Of a DNA stretch of 64,000 nt, positions 1 through 8,584 are shown piece by piece. The notes below the pieces were generated by a model. The model was not told the DNA's origin. It did not search any database and saw only the letters and a program-made list of their open reading frames with translations. A program made the position numbers and the translations under genes. Location of the stretch: NCBI GenBank assembly GCA_951812805.1, contig CATOSZ010000003.1:2248557-2312556 (forward strand). Direction: 5' to 3'. Every line of letters starts with the position of its first letter. The stretch's first letter is position 1. The DNA is from an uncultured Alphaproteobacteria bacterium (GTDB lineage: Bacteria; Pseudomonadota; Alphaproteobacteria; GCA-2731375).

Positions 1-1509
1 AAGAGATCCGCCGTCTCAAAGGCCTTTCCGGGCCACCGGATATCAAGCCGAGCGGCATGGACAAGCAGGCCGTATCCCGGGGCCGGACGGGGCGGAAGGC
101 GGGACGGCGGGCCAAGAAGGGCCGGGTTCCCATCGACGAGAGGCGGATCGTCCGGGCCGCCGTGCCGGCGGGCTCGCGCTTCAAGGGCTATGAAGACTAT
201 CTGGTTCAGGACCTGCTCTGCCGGCCGAACACTGTCCTGTTACGCCGCGAGCGCTGGCTGACGCCCGAGGGGGCCACGATCGTGGCGCCGCTGCCGGCGG
301 GGACGCGCGGCCACTTCGGCCCGGCGCTCAGGCGTTTCGTGCTGGCGCTCTATCATGGCGGCCAGACCAGCGCGGAGCGCTTGGCGCGGCTCTTGGACGA
401 CCTCGGCATCAAGATCTCCAAGCGCCAGGTGGTGCGGTTGTTGAACGAGGGCCATGACGGCTTCGTCGCCGAGGGCGAGGCGGTGCTGCGCGCCGGCCTG
501 GAGACGGCGCCCTGGATCAGCGTCGACGATACCGGCGCCCGCCACGCCAACCGCAACGGGGTGACGAGCGGGATCGGCAACGACGCCTTCGCTTGGTTCG
601 CCACGACGTTTTCCAAGAGCCGCTTGAACTTCCTGGAACGGCTGCGGGCCGGCCACGCGGACTATGTGCTCAATGCCGCCGCCTTCGCCTACATGGCCGA
701 GCGCGACCTGGCCGCATCGGTGATCGCCCGTCTGGCCGAGGGCTGCCCGCGGCGCTTCACCAACGAAGATGCCTGGCTGGCCCACCTGGGGCGGCTCGCC
801 ATCACCGGGCACGGGGACGGGCGCGGGGCCGCGCGGACCGCCACCGAGGGGGCGCTGTGGGGCGCCATCGCCGCGCACGGCCTGCTCAGGGGCACGGCCG
901 CGGGCGCCTGCGTCGTCCTGAGTGACGATGCTGGCCAGTTCAACGTCGGCCGCCACGCGCTCTGCTGGGTCCATGCGGAGCGCTTGATCCACAAGCTGAT
1001 GACCTTCTCCCGGAGCCAGCGGCGCGAGAAGGAACACATCCAGGCACGGCTCTGGCAACTCTACGCCGATCTCAAAGCCTATCGCGAAAGGCCGGCGCCA
1101 GGACGGCGGGCCCACCTGGCATGCCGCTTCGATGCGCTCTTCGCGACCAAGACCGGATTCCTCCGCCTCGACCGGCTCCTGGCTCGCCTGCATGCCAACC
1201 GCGACGAACTGCTCGTCGTCCTCGACCGCCCGGAGGTCCCGCTCAACACCAACGGCGCGGAACGCGACATCCGCGCCATGGTCACAAGGCGAAAATTCTC
1301 CGGCGGCACACGCTCCGAGGACGGCAAGCAGGCCCGAGACACATTCCTCGGCCTCTACAAGACCTGCCAGAAACTTGGCCTCTCCTTCTGGGATTATCTC
1401 GGCGACCGCCTCAAGGTCCCCGGCGCCCCACCCGTGCCCCCACTGCCGATCCTCGTCAGACAACGCTGCATCGAAATGGCTTGACCGCCCGGGGTTTTGC
1501 CCCTGTTAC
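1..1509 (+). mobile_element. IS66-family element, right part (left end outside window)
   Basis: The transposase frame is open at the left edge and ends at 1484. The sequence then reaches TTAC at 1506-1509, directly before recognisable flgC coding sequence. IS66-family elements are known for termini starting GTAA (so ending TTAC) and for 8-bp target duplications. I therefore place the right boundary at 1509 by inference. The predicted duplication is the 8 bases 1510-1517, whose partner copy would lie left of the window. The accessory genes tnpA and tnpB, usually upstream of tnpC, are not visible. Confidence 0.75.
3..1484 (+). CDS. tnpC: IS66-family transposase TnpC (5' truncated by window edge)
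   Basis: DDE-type transposase of the IS66 family, which acts on the element ends. The frame runs in from the left edge; residues EIRRLKGLSGPPDIKPSGMD before the first in-window ATG (57) match the usual TnpC region just after its N-terminal coiled coil, so the ATG at 57 is internal. The central part carries WISVDDTGARH followed by SKSRLNFLERLRAGH, typical of the IS66 subgroup that lacks the classic HADET motif. The C-terminal part has LNTNGAERDIRAMV and a K(F)SGGTRSEDG region common to the family. At least 494 residues are visible, close to full length. The stop lies in the same frame as the flgC remnant that follows. Confidence 0.9.
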   Translation, partial: EIRRLKGLSGPPDIKPSGMDKQAVSRGRTGRKAGRRAKKGRVPIDERRIVRAAVPAGSRFKGYEDYLVQDLLCRPNTVLLRRERWLTPEGATIVAPLPAGTRGHFGPALRRFVLALYHGGQTSAERLARLLDDLGIKISKRQVVRLLNEGHDGFVAEGEAVLRAGLETAPWISVDDTGARHANRNGVTSGIGNDAFAWFATTFSKSRLNFLERLRAGHADYVLNAAAFAYMAERDLAASVIARLAEGCPRRFTNEDAWLAHLGRLAITGHGDGRGAARTATEGALWGAIAAHGLLRGTAAGACVVLSDDAGQFNVGRHALCWVHAERLIHKLMTFSRSQRREKEHIQARLWQLYADLKAYRERPAPGRRAHLACRFDALFATKTGFLRLDRLLARLHANRDELLVVLDRPEVPLNTNGAERDIRAMVTRRKFSGGTRSEDGKQARDTFLGLYKTCQKLGLSFWDYLGDRLKVPGAPPVPPLPILVRQRCIEMA

Positions 1510-1637
1510 CGAACGTCAATGCGCTGGTCGAGATGATGGACATGCGCGAGGCGCAGCGCAGCTACGAGGCCAACGCCATGGTGATCGAGTCCATGAAGAA
1601 GATGATCGGGCGCACCATCGAGCTGCTCCGCGGTTGA
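1510..1637 (+). pseudogene. flgC: flgC 3' remnant (flagellar proximal-rod protein), cut by IS66
   Basis: The translated remnant starts PNVNALVEMMDMREAQRSYE and ends at TGA 1635-1637. This is the conserved C-terminal helix of FlgC, a proximal rod protein of the flagellar basal body. Only about 43 codons remain to the right of the IS end. The rest of the gene should lie left of the IS, outside the window. The frame is preserved with respect to the transposase frame but is separated from it by the transposase stop. It sits 35 bases upstream of fliE, the standard alphaproteobacterial order flgB-flgC-fliE. Whether the left part survives cannot be seen here. Confidence 0.88.
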
Positions 1638-1672
1638 TGCGGAGCGGGTGAACGCGAGGGAGACGACAAGGC

Positions 1673-1981
1673 ATGAGCATCAACGGCATCGAGGCCGGAC
1701 AGGCCTACGCACAGGCCCTCGCCCGCAAAAGCGAGGCCGCACCGGCGACCGGCGGTGAGGGCGCACCGAACTTCGCCGACATGGTCCGCGACGTCGTCGA
1801 AACCGGCATGGACGCGGCCCGGGCGAGCGAGACCGCCGGCATCCAGGCCGCCGCCGGACAGGGCGAGTTGCTGGACGTGGTGACCGCCGTCGCCAACGCG
1901 GAACTGACGCTGGAGACCGTGGTCGCGATCCGCGACCAGGTGGTCCAGGCCTATCAGGACGTCATCCGCATGCCGATCTAG
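1673..1981 (+). CDS. fliE: Flagellar hook-basal body complex protein FliE
   Basis: FliE (102 aa, usual size) is the small protein joining the MS ring to the proximal rod and is exported early by the flagellar type III system. The conserved C-terminal half is clear: ELLDVVTAVANAELTLETVV followed by RDQVVQAYQDVIRMPI, the FliE signature ending at the C-terminus. An AGGGAG-like ribosome site precedes the ATG. It is the first intact gene of the cluster, 35 bases after the flgC remnant and 15 before fliQ, so its transcription probably depended on a promoter upstream of flgC and may now be affected by the IS66 insertion. Confidence 0.95.
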   Translation: MSINGIEAGQAYAQALARKSEAAPATGGEGAPNFADMVRDVVETGMDAARASETAGIQAAAGQGELLDVVTAVANAELTLETVVAIRDQVVQAYQDVIRMPI

Positions 1982-1996
1982 GCGGGGGGAGCGGAG

Positions 1997-2263
1997 GTGA
2001 GCACCGCCGACGTACTGGAGTTCGGGCAGGACGCGATCTGGGTCCTGCTGCTGGTGTCCTCGCCGATCATGGCGGTCGGTCTCGCCGTCGGTCTGACCGT
2101 GGCGCTGTTCCAGGCGCTGACCCAGATTCAGGAAATGACCCTGGTCTTCGTGCCCAAGATTATCGCCATCTTCATCTCCCTGCTGCTGCTGCTGCCCTTC
2201 ATGATCGCGACGCTGACCGCTTTCATGGAACGAGCCGCGCTGCGCATCGCCGGCCAATCGTGA
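1997..2263 (+). CDS. fliQ: Flagellar export apparatus inner-membrane protein FliQ
   Basis: FliQ is a small two-helix membrane subunit of the type III export gate (FliPQR). The 88-aa product has two long hydrophobic segments (about residues 15-40 and 52-75) separated by the family-typical loop QALTQIQEMTLVFVPKI. It lies between fliE and fliR, 4 bases before the fliR start, which suggests translational coupling. Length and motif leave little doubt. A virulence-type SctS would be the only alternative, and the flagellar neighbours exclude it. Confidence 0.95.
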   Translation: MSTADVLEFGQDAIWVLLLVSSPIMAVGLAVGLTVALFQALTQIQEMTLVFVPKIIAIFISLLLLLPFMIATLTAFMERAALRIAGQS

Positions 2264-2267
2264 CGAG

Positions 2268-3032
2268 ATGCTGGGCCAGCTGCTGACGGCGGAGGTTTTC
2301 GGCTTCCTCCTGGTCTTCGCGCGCCTCGGCGCCGGGGCCATGGTTCTGCCGGGCATCGGTGAAAACTATGTCCTCGCCCGGGCCCGCCTCGGCATCGCGC
2401 TCGCGCTGACCGTCGTCGTCTACCCGCTCGTCCATGACCAGTTGCCCGCGGCGCCCGCCTCCGCGCCGGGCATGGTGGCGATGATCGCGTCCGAAGTCCT
2501 GCACGGCGTCTTCGTCGGCGGCATCGCCCGGCTGATGATGTCGGCGATGCACACGGCGGGCGCCGTCATCGCCTTCCAGAGCGGCCTCGCCTATGCCCAG
2601 ACCCTCGATCCCAACCAGGGAACGCAGAGCGCGCTGGTCAGCACCTTGATGACCCTGGTCGGCCTGCTGGTGGTCTTCACCTCCGGCCTGCATTACGAGC
2701 TGATCGGCGCATTGCGCGACAGCTATCTGTTGTTTCCCGCCGGCGCCGCCCCGCCCGTCGCCGGCTTCGCCGAGCTGGCGACGACCATCGTCGCCGGCGC
2801 CTTCAAGGTCGGCATCCAGATCGCCGCGCCCTTCTTCGTCTTCGGCATCGCCTTCTATACCGGCATCGGCCTGCTGCAGCGCCTGATCCCGCAGGTGCAG
2901 ATCTTCTTCGTCGCCATGCCGTTGCAGGTGACGCTGGGGCTGGTGCTGATCGCCCTGACGCTCGCCGGTGCGGCGACCTGGTTCCTGGAATACTTCGCCG
3001 GCATCGCCGTCGAATTGCGCGCGGTTCGCTGA
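2268..3032 (+). CDS. fliR: Flagellar export gate protein FliR
   Basis: FliR (254 aa) is the third component of the FliPQR export gate in the inner membrane. Six or so hydrophobic segments are visible, along with the family pattern FARLGAGAMVLPGIGENYV near the N-terminus and PLQVTLGLVLIALTLAG near the C-terminus. It starts 4 bases after the fliQ stop and ends 7 bases before flhB, so fliE-fliQ-fliR-flhB read as one operon. Confidence 0.95.
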   Translation: MLGQLLTAEVFGFLLVFARLGAGAMVLPGIGENYVLARARLGIALALTVVVYPLVHDQLPAAPASAPGMVAMIASEVLHGVFVGGIARLMMSAMHTAGAVIAFQSGLAYAQTLDPNQGTQSALVSTLMTLVGLLVVFTSGLHYELIGALRDSYLLFPAGAAPPVAGFAELATTIVAGAFKVGIQIAAPFFVFGIAFYTGIGLLQRLIPQVQIFFVAMPLQVTLGLVLIALTLAGAATWFLEYFAGIAVELRAVR

Positions 3033-3039
3033 GGGCGCC

Positions 3040-4116
3040 ATGGCCGATCAGGACAAAAGCCAGAAAACGGAGGAGCCGACCCCGAAGCGCCTGGCCGAGG
3101 CGCACGAGAAGGGCCAGGTCGCCAAGAGCCAGGAAGTCTCCAACTGGTTCGTGCTGAGCGCCGCCGCCCTGGTCGTGGCGATCTTCGCCAAAGGCATTGC
3201 CGGCGGCGTGGTCGCGAACATCATGCCCTTCATCGCGTCGGGCTACGAAATGCGCATCGACGTCGAGAACGTGGTCGCCATGCTAGCCCATCTCGGCGAG
3301 AGCATCGGCCTGCTGCTGTTGCCCCCGCTCGTCATCCTGGCGAGCGCCGCCATCGCCGGTCACATGATCCAGCATCGCCCGATGATCTCACTGGAGAAGC
3401 TGAAGCCGGAATTCTCGAAGATTTCTCCGCTGAAGGGCTTGAAGCGGATGTTCGGGCTGCAGTCGGTGGTCAACCTGGCCAAGGCGGCGGTGAAGATCGT
3501 GGTCATTGGCGGTATCGCCATGTTCCTGATCTGGCCCCAACTGGACAGCCTGCCGACGATGATGACCCTGCCGCTCGCCGAGGTTGCGGAGCGTATTCTG
3601 CACATCGCGCTGCTGCTGGCAGCGGGTGTGGTGGGCGTGCTCACCGCCCTCGCGATGTTGGACATGATCTACCAGAAGTGGGATTTCCATCAGAACCAGA
3701 AGATGAGCCGGCAGGAGATCAAGGACGAGAACAAGCAGTCGGAAGGCGACCCGCAGGTCAAGGCGCGGATCCGTCAGGTCCGCATGGAGCGCGCGCGGAA
3801 ACGCATGATGGCGGCCGTGCCGACGGCCGACGTGGTGATCACCAACCCGACGCATTATGCCGTGGCACTGAGTTACGACGAGGAAGCCATGGCCGCCCCC
3901 CGGGTTGTTGCCAAGGGTCACGATCTGATCGCGCGACGGATTCGCGAAATCGCCACGGAACATGACGTGCCGATCGTGGAAAACCCGCCGCTGGCCCGCG
4001 CCCTCGACGCGGATGTCGAGATCGATGCCGAGATTCCCCCGCAGTTCTACAAGGCCGTGGCGGAAGTGATCGGCTACGTCATGGGCCTGCGCCGCCGCCG
4101 CCGCGTGCCCGGCTGA
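3040..4116 (+). CDS. flhB: Flagellar export specificity switch protein FlhB
   Basis: FlhB (358 aa from the ATG at 3040) controls the switch from rod/hook to filament export. The N-terminus (DKSQKTEEPTPKRLAEAHEKG) is the canonical FlhB start, which is why the ATG at 3040 is preferred over an upstream in-frame one inside fliR. Four hydrophobic segments follow, then the charged linker and the cytoplasmic domain. The autocleavage motif NPTH falls at residues 269-272, the same numbering as in Salmonella FlhB, so self-cleavage between N269 and P270 is expected. The C-terminal domain is complete. The gene is 7 bases after fliR and 11 before the kinase gene. Confidence 0.96.
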   Translation: MADQDKSQKTEEPTPKRLAEAHEKGQVAKSQEVSNWFVLSAAALVVAIFAKGIAGGVVANIMPFIASGYEMRIDVENVVAMLAHLGESIGLLLLPPLVILASAAIAGHMIQHRPMISLEKLKPEFSKISPLKGLKRMFGLQSVVNLAKAAVKIVVIGGIAMFLIWPQLDSLPTMMTLPLAEVAERILHIALLLAAGVVGVLTALAMLDMIYQKWDFHQNQKMSRQEIKDENKQSEGDPQVKARIRQVRMERARKRMMAAVPTADVVITNPTHYAVALSYDEEAMAAPRVVAKGHDLIARRIREIATEHDVPIVENPPLARALDADVEIDAEIPPQFYKAVAEVIGYVMGLRRRRRVPG

Positions 4117-4127
4117 GGCCATGGAGC

Positions 4128-6527
4128 GTGAGCGGCATGCGGGGTAAGCTTCTGGCGGATGAAGATCAGGTTGGCGGGCGAAACATGACCGCGTTCGAAG
4201 ACGCCGGGATCGATACGACGCTTCGTGCTCCCGCGAGGCGAGGGCCGCTCGACCGGCTGCGCGACTGGATCCGGGGCGAAGATCGGCTGGCGGCCGAAAT
4301 CGTGCGGACGGCGCGGACACCCCACGTCGTCACCGACATGGCGGGCCGGATCCGACTGGCCAACGACGCGGCGCTGGCCGGGCTCGGGCCGCTCGATATC
4401 GGGGTCACGCTTTCGCGTGCGTTGTCGTCGATGACCGACGATCTGGAGGCGCTGGCCCGGGCCGGTGATCGCGACGGTTTTGCGGTCCGGACGGCAACCC
4501 TGTCGCGCGACGGGCGGGAGTGCTGCTACGACATCTCCGCCAGGCGGATCGAGTATCCGGCACCGGCCCTGATCTGGTGCTTCGAGGACGTCACGGCGGC
4601 GCGGCGGCAGGAGGTGGCGCGGGCTACCGAACATGAAGCGTTCACCCGGACGCTCCGCGATCTCGATGTCGGCATTTGCGTGCTCGACGACGAAGGGCGC
4701 GTGCACTCCGCCAGCGAGTGCCTGGCCGAATGGCTCGGTTTGCAGCCGGAGGAGATGCTGTTTCGCGACGTAGAGGCGTTGATGGGGCCGGGCGCGCGCA
4801 ACTTGCTCGGCGGGCCGATCGGCACGGACGGGGATACGGCGCCGCCGCTCGTCGGCCGCCTGCGTGGCGTCGGGGACGAGCCGATCGAGGTGAGCGTCGT
4901 TCGCGCCGCGCTCGAGGCGCCGTCGTCCAGCGACCGTCATACCCGTGCCCTGATCCGCAATCTCAGCCGGGAGGGTGACCGCCTGGCGGCCTTGGAAATC
5001 GCGGAGCAGCAGGTCCGCATGCTGTTCGACGGCGCGCCGATGGCGGCCGCGACCCTCGATGGCGAGGGTCGGATCGTCCAGGCCAACGTCGCATTTCGCA
5101 ATCTCGAGCCGAATTTGCCCCTGGTGGGCCGACCGCTCGCCGAGCTCATCGAGGCTGACGATCGGGAAATCGTCGATACCATGCTCGAAAGAACCCTGGC
5201 CGACCGGGCGGAAGAGGCGGGCGTCGATGTTCGCTCGGACAGCCACCTGATCGGCAAGCGCGAGCTTCGCCTCTTCGCCAGTCGATTGGCGGCGGGACCG
5301 GACGACGGCGCCGGAATTCTAATCCACGCCATGGACGTCACCGAGCAGCGTGGCATCGAAAACCAGTTCGCCCAGGCCCAGAAGATGCAGGCTGTCGGGC
5401 AACTCGCCGGCGGCGTCGCGCACGACTTCAACAATCTGCTGACGGCGATCATCGGTCATACGGATCTCTTGATGCTGCGGATCCAGCCGGGCGACGAGGC
5501 CTTCCCCGACATCATGCAGATCAAGCAGAACGCCAATCGGGCGGCCAATCTGGTCCGCCAGCTGTTGGCCTTCTCACGGCGGCAAACCTTGATGCCGACG
5601 GTACTCGACCTCACCGAAGTAATGGCGGAGATCACGCATCTTCTCCGCCGGCTGATCGGCGAGAATATCGAGCTGAAGGTAGCGCATGGCCGCGACCTCG
5701 GCCTGATCAAGGTGGACAAGAGCCAGCTCGAGACGGTGATCATCAACCTGGCGGTCAACGCGCGCGACGCGATGACCGGCGGCGGGCGGCTGGAGATCCG
5801 CTCCCGCAACGTCGTCTTCGAGGAAGCTCAGGGCCTGGGCGATACCGAGGTGCCCGCCGGCTCCTACGTGCAACTGCAGGTGAGCGATACGGGCAGCGGT
5901 ATCACCCAGGACATGCTGGACAAGATCTTCGATCCCTTCTTCACCACCAAGCCGCAAGGCGAGGGGACGGGTCTCGGCCTGTCGACGGTCTATGGCATCG
6001 TGCGCCAGACCGGCGGCTTCGTCCATGTCGAGAGCGAGCTCGGCGTCGGCACGACGTTTCATATCTACCTGCCGCACCACCGCGATGGCGTGCAGCCCGC
6101 GGCCGTCGTCCCGCTCCAGCGCCAGCCGCGCGACCTTTCCGGCAAGGGGACGATCTTGCTGGTCGAGGACGAGAACGCCGTGCGGACATTTGCCGCCCGG
6201 GCGCTGCGCAACAAGGGATATGTGGTGCTCGACTGTTCCGGCGGTGAGATCGCGCTCGAGACCCTGCGCCGGCACGAGGGCGGGATCGACCTGGTGATCT
6301 CCGATGTGGTCATGCCGATAATGGACGGCCCGACCCTGGTGCGAAACATTCGGGCCGATCATCCCGACCTCAAGGTGATCTTCATCTCCGGCTATGCCGA
6401 GCAGGCCTTCCGCGAGAGTCTGGAGGACGGCGGCAACTACGAGCTGCTGCCGAAACCCTTCAGCCTCGCCGATCTGGCGGCGAAGGTGAAGGACGTCCTG
6501 GGCCAGGACGACACCCCGGAAGCTTGA
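4128..6527 (+). CDS. cckA: CckA-like hybrid sensor histidine kinase (PAS-PAS-HisKA-HATPase-REC)
   Basis: Hybrid kinase of the CckA type, which in alphaproteobacteria feeds phosphate through ChpT to CtrA and controls cell cycle and motility genes. PAS-like regions lie at about residues 60-400. The dimerisation helix has [20 protein letters not shown] with phospho-acceptor His432, the ATPase core has [19 protein letters not shown] and [20 protein letters not shown], and the receiver domain has phospho-acceptor Asp726 in ISDVVMP. Numbering uses the GTG at 4128. ATGs at 4137 and 4185 are alternative starts. Unlike Caulobacter CckA I see no N-terminal membrane helices. The location right after flhB is a known arrangement in this class. 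Confidence 0.85.
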   Translation: MSGMRGKLLADEDQVGGRNMTAFEDAGIDTTLRAPARRGPLDRLRDWIRGEDRLAAEIVRTARTPHVVTDMAGRIRLANDAALAGLGPLDIGVTLSRALSSMTDDLEALARAGDRDGFAVRTATLSRDGRECCYDISARRIEYPAPALIWCFEDVTAARRQEVARATEHEAFTRTLRDLDVGICVLDDEGRVHSASECLAEWLGLQPEEMLFRDVEALMGPGARNLLGGPIGTDGDTAPPLVGRLRGVGDEPIEVSVVRAALEAPSSSDRHTRALIRNLSREGDRLAALEIAEQQVRMLFDGAPMAAATLDGEGRIVQANVAFRNLEPNLPLVGRPLAELIEADDREIVDTMLERTLADRAEEAGVDVRSDSHLIGKRELRLFASRLAAGPDDGAGILIHAMDVTEQRGIENQFAQAQKMQAVGQLAGGVAHDFNNLLTAIIGHTDLLMLRIQPGDEAFPDIMQIKQNANRAANLVRQLLAFSRRQTLMPTVLDLTEVMAEITHLLRRLIGENIELKVAHGRDLGLIKVDKSQLETVIINLAVNARDAMTGGGRLEIRSRNVVFEEAQGLGDTEVPAGSYVQLQVSDTGSGITQDMLDKIFDPFFTTKPQGEGTGLGLSTVYGIVRQTGGFVHVESELGVGTTFHIYLPHHRDGVQPAAVVPLQRQPRDLSGKGTILLVEDENAVRTFAARALRNKGYVVLDCSGGEIALETLRRHEGGIDLVISDVVMPIMDGPTLVRNIRADHPDLKVIFISGYAEQAFRESLEDGGNYELLPKPFSLADLAAKVKDVLGQDDTPEA

Positions 6528-6597
6528 ACGCGGCGACGTGTCCTGGTTAAGCTTCGAGCCTGGCGCCGCAGACGGCGCGGGTGGAACGGGTACGGAG

Positions 6598-7194
6598 ATG
6601 AGCGAGCGTCGAGATGTGACCCTGCGAGTGGCCGTCGACGGCGACGCGGCGGACATCGCGCGGCTCTATATCGCGACCTGGCGGGCGACCTACGACGGGA
6701 TCATCGCCGATCACATCCTCAAGCGTATGGACCTGCGGCGGGAGACACGGGATTGGCGCGGCTCCATCGCCAGGCGCGATCCCCTCCACCATGTGATCGT
6801 TGTCGAACGGGGTGACGACGGCATCATCGGCTTCGCGAGTTTCGGTGCGGAGCGGGCCGGTCCCGGTCGCCGGCGGGGGGAAATCCATACCCTCTACGTT
6901 CTGCCCCGCCAGCAGAGCTTCGGCGTCGGCCGCCGCCTGATGGCCGGCGCGGCGGAGCAGATGCAGGCCGACGGCTTTACCGACGCGATTCTTTGGGTGT
7001 TGAAGCAAAACCAGCCCGCCCGCTGCTTCTATGAACGCATGGGCGGCGCCTTCGGGGCCAAACGCGGCATGCGCCTGGGCGGGGAGGCGTTGCAATTGAT
7101 CTCCTACGAATGGTCGTCGCTGGCCACCCTCGAGGCGTGCGCCGCCGGGCTCGCCGACATCGCCATCCCCGGGCGTTATTGCGCCATCGCCTGA
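6598..7194 (+). CDS. GNAT-family N-acetyltransferase
   Basis: Acetyl-CoA-dependent acetyltransferase of the GNAT superfamily; the substrate is unknown. The core is visible: LRVAVDGDAADIARLYIATW at the N-terminus, then the beta4 strand IHTLYVLPRQQSFGVGRRLM containing the acetyl-CoA-binding Q/R-x-x-G-x-G-like turn, and NQPARCFYERMGG near the end. An in-frame GTG at 6538 would add 20 residues, but the ATG at 6598 is preferred because the fold begins directly after it and a GGAACGGG stretch lies upstream. It follows the kinase gene by about 70 bases and faces the SDR gene, whose stop lies 6 bases away. Confidence 0.85.
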   Translation: MSERRDVTLRVAVDGDAADIARLYIATWRATYDGIIADHILKRMDLRRETRDWRGSIARRDPLHHVIVVERGDDGIIGFASFGAERAGPGRRRGEIHTLYVLPRQQSFGVGRRLMAGAAEQMQADGFTDAILWVLKQNQPARCFYERMGGAFGAKRGMRLGGEALQLISYEWSSLATLEACAAGLADIAIPGRYCAIA

Positions 7195-7200
7195 CGCCGG

Positions 7201-7986
7201 TTATTCGATCCTGTCCTTGGCCATCGCGGCGGCGACGTCGGGGGCCTGGTCGCGCGGCTCGGTCGCCACCATGGCCAATTCGCTGATCATGGCGCGGCGC
7301 GGCAGACCGACGGCCAGCATGACGGCGGCCGAAATGTCCTCCGGCATCATCATCGTCGCGCGCTTCTCCTCGTCCGGCGGCAGGGCCCGCTTGTCGAGGA
7401 TCGGTGTGTCGACCTCGCCTGGAAATATGGTGATGGCGCGGATGCCGTGCCGGCGCACTTCGGAGGCGAGCACTTCCATATAGGCGCGGGCAGCCGATTT
7501 CGCAGCGGAGTAAACGGCGCCGGCCATGACGTTGGGGCGGATCGCCGCCATCGAGGAGATCATCACGACATCGCCCGCCCCCTTGTCGATCATCGCCGGC
7601 AGCAGGGCGCGGGTCAGGATCGCCGGGCCGAGGGTGTTCACGTCCATCACGTCGCGCCATTCCTCGGCGCCGATGTAGCGGGCGCTGCGGACGTGGGAGC
7701 TGAAGCCCGCGTTATTGATGAGGATGTCAATGCCGCCGTGACGTTCCAGCAGGCGGGCTGCATAACCCTCGATCGCCGCGGGGTCCGTCAGATCGCAACT
7801 GTCGGCCCGGGCGTTACCGCCCGCTTCCGCAATCGCCTGGACCGTCTCCTCCAGCGGTGCCAGGCGTCGACCGCAGACGACGACCTCGGCACCCGCGGCG
7901 GCCAGATCCTGCGCCACGGCCCGTCCGATGCCCGTTCCCCCGCCGGTCACCAGCGCGACCCGTCCCTCGAATGCGATCATCCCCAA
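7201..7986 (-). CDS. SDR-family NAD(P)-dependent oxidoreductase
   Basis: Classical short-chain dehydrogenase/reductase (261 aa). The cofactor motif TGGGTGIG is at residues 14-21, NNAG at 91-94, the catalytic serine at 144/145, and Y159-x-x-x-K163 completes the active site. R40/R41 after the second beta strand suggest preference for NADP(H), by family analogy. The substrate cannot be deduced: the gene stands alone, convergent with the GNAT gene and about 130 bases from the Usp gene on the same strand. Confidence 0.92.
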   Translation of the reverse strand: MGMIAFEGRVALVTGGGTGIGRAVAQDLAAAGAEVVVCGRRLAPLEETVQAIAEAGGNARADSCDLTDPAAIEGYAARLLERHGGIDILINNAGFSSHVRSARYIGAEEWRDVMDVNTLGPAILTRALLPAMIDKGAGDVVMISSMAAIRPNVMAGAVYSAAKSAARAYMEVLASEVRRHGIRAITIFPGEVDTPILDKRALPPDEEKRATMMMPEDISAAVMLAVGLPRRAMISELAMVATEPRDQAPDVAAAMAKDRIE

Positions 7987-8113
7987 ATCACCCTATCGCC
8001 GCCGATCCCCGGATAGTGGCCGCCCGGCGGCGGACCGCGACCGGGAGCGGGGGGAGCATAGCAAGCCGTCCCCCCCGGGCAAGCTTGGACGGGACGCACC
8101 GGCAATGGTGTCG

Positions 8114-8521
8114 TCAGCTACGGACGATCAGCACCGAACAGTTGGCGTGGCGGACCACACGGGCCGCGTTGGGGCCGAGCATGTAGTCCGGAAAGTCGCC
8201 CTTGGGCGAGGCCAGGATGATCAGATCGACGTCGGAGGCGTGCGCCTCCTTCAGGATCTCGCGGTAGATGCTGCCTTGCCGGACCATGATCGGCAGGTCG
8301 TCACCGATGATGGTGCGCAGCTCGGCCTCGACATGCGCCGCGGCGCCGTCGCCGTAGTTGTCCGGCAGGTTCGGCAGCTTCAGGATCTCGGGAATGACGC
8401 AGATCACCGAAAGCCGGGCCTCACGCAGTTTGGCCTCCTCCCGGGCCAACGGCAGGGCGGTCTTCCAGCTCGACGGTGCGGTGTGGTCGATGGGCAAAAG
8501 GATATTGTTGAACATGCTCAT
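8114..8521 (-). CDS. Universal stress protein (UspA family)
   Basis: Single-domain Usp protein (135 aa). The start NNILLPIDHT and the closing strand NCSVLIVR are family hallmarks, and VDLIILASPKGD precedes the phosphate loop. The usual ATP-binding pattern G-2x-G-9x-G-S/T is degenerate here (LGPNAARVV follows directly), so ATP binding is doubtful. It lies 63 bases downstream of the AGCS transporter on the same strand and is probably co-transcribed with it, suggesting a stress- or substrate-linked accessory role. Confidence 0.9.
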   Translation of the reverse strand: MSMFNNILLPIDHTAPSSWKTALPLAREEAKLREARLSVICVIPEILKLPNLPDNYGDGAAAHVEAELRTIIGDDLPIMVRQGSIYREILKEAHASDVDLIILASPKGDFPDYMLGPNAARVVRHANCSVLIVRS

Positions 8522-8584
8522 GTCCTCTTCGTCGCTGGGGGGCGCGGCCGGCCGAAGCCCGCCGCGCCCCGATATCGATACCGG

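Noticed and set aside
240-1463. 407-codon antisense frame in the IS66 transposase
   Set aside because: GC-rich DNA often leaves the complementary frame open. Composition is of shadow type and no motif is seen.
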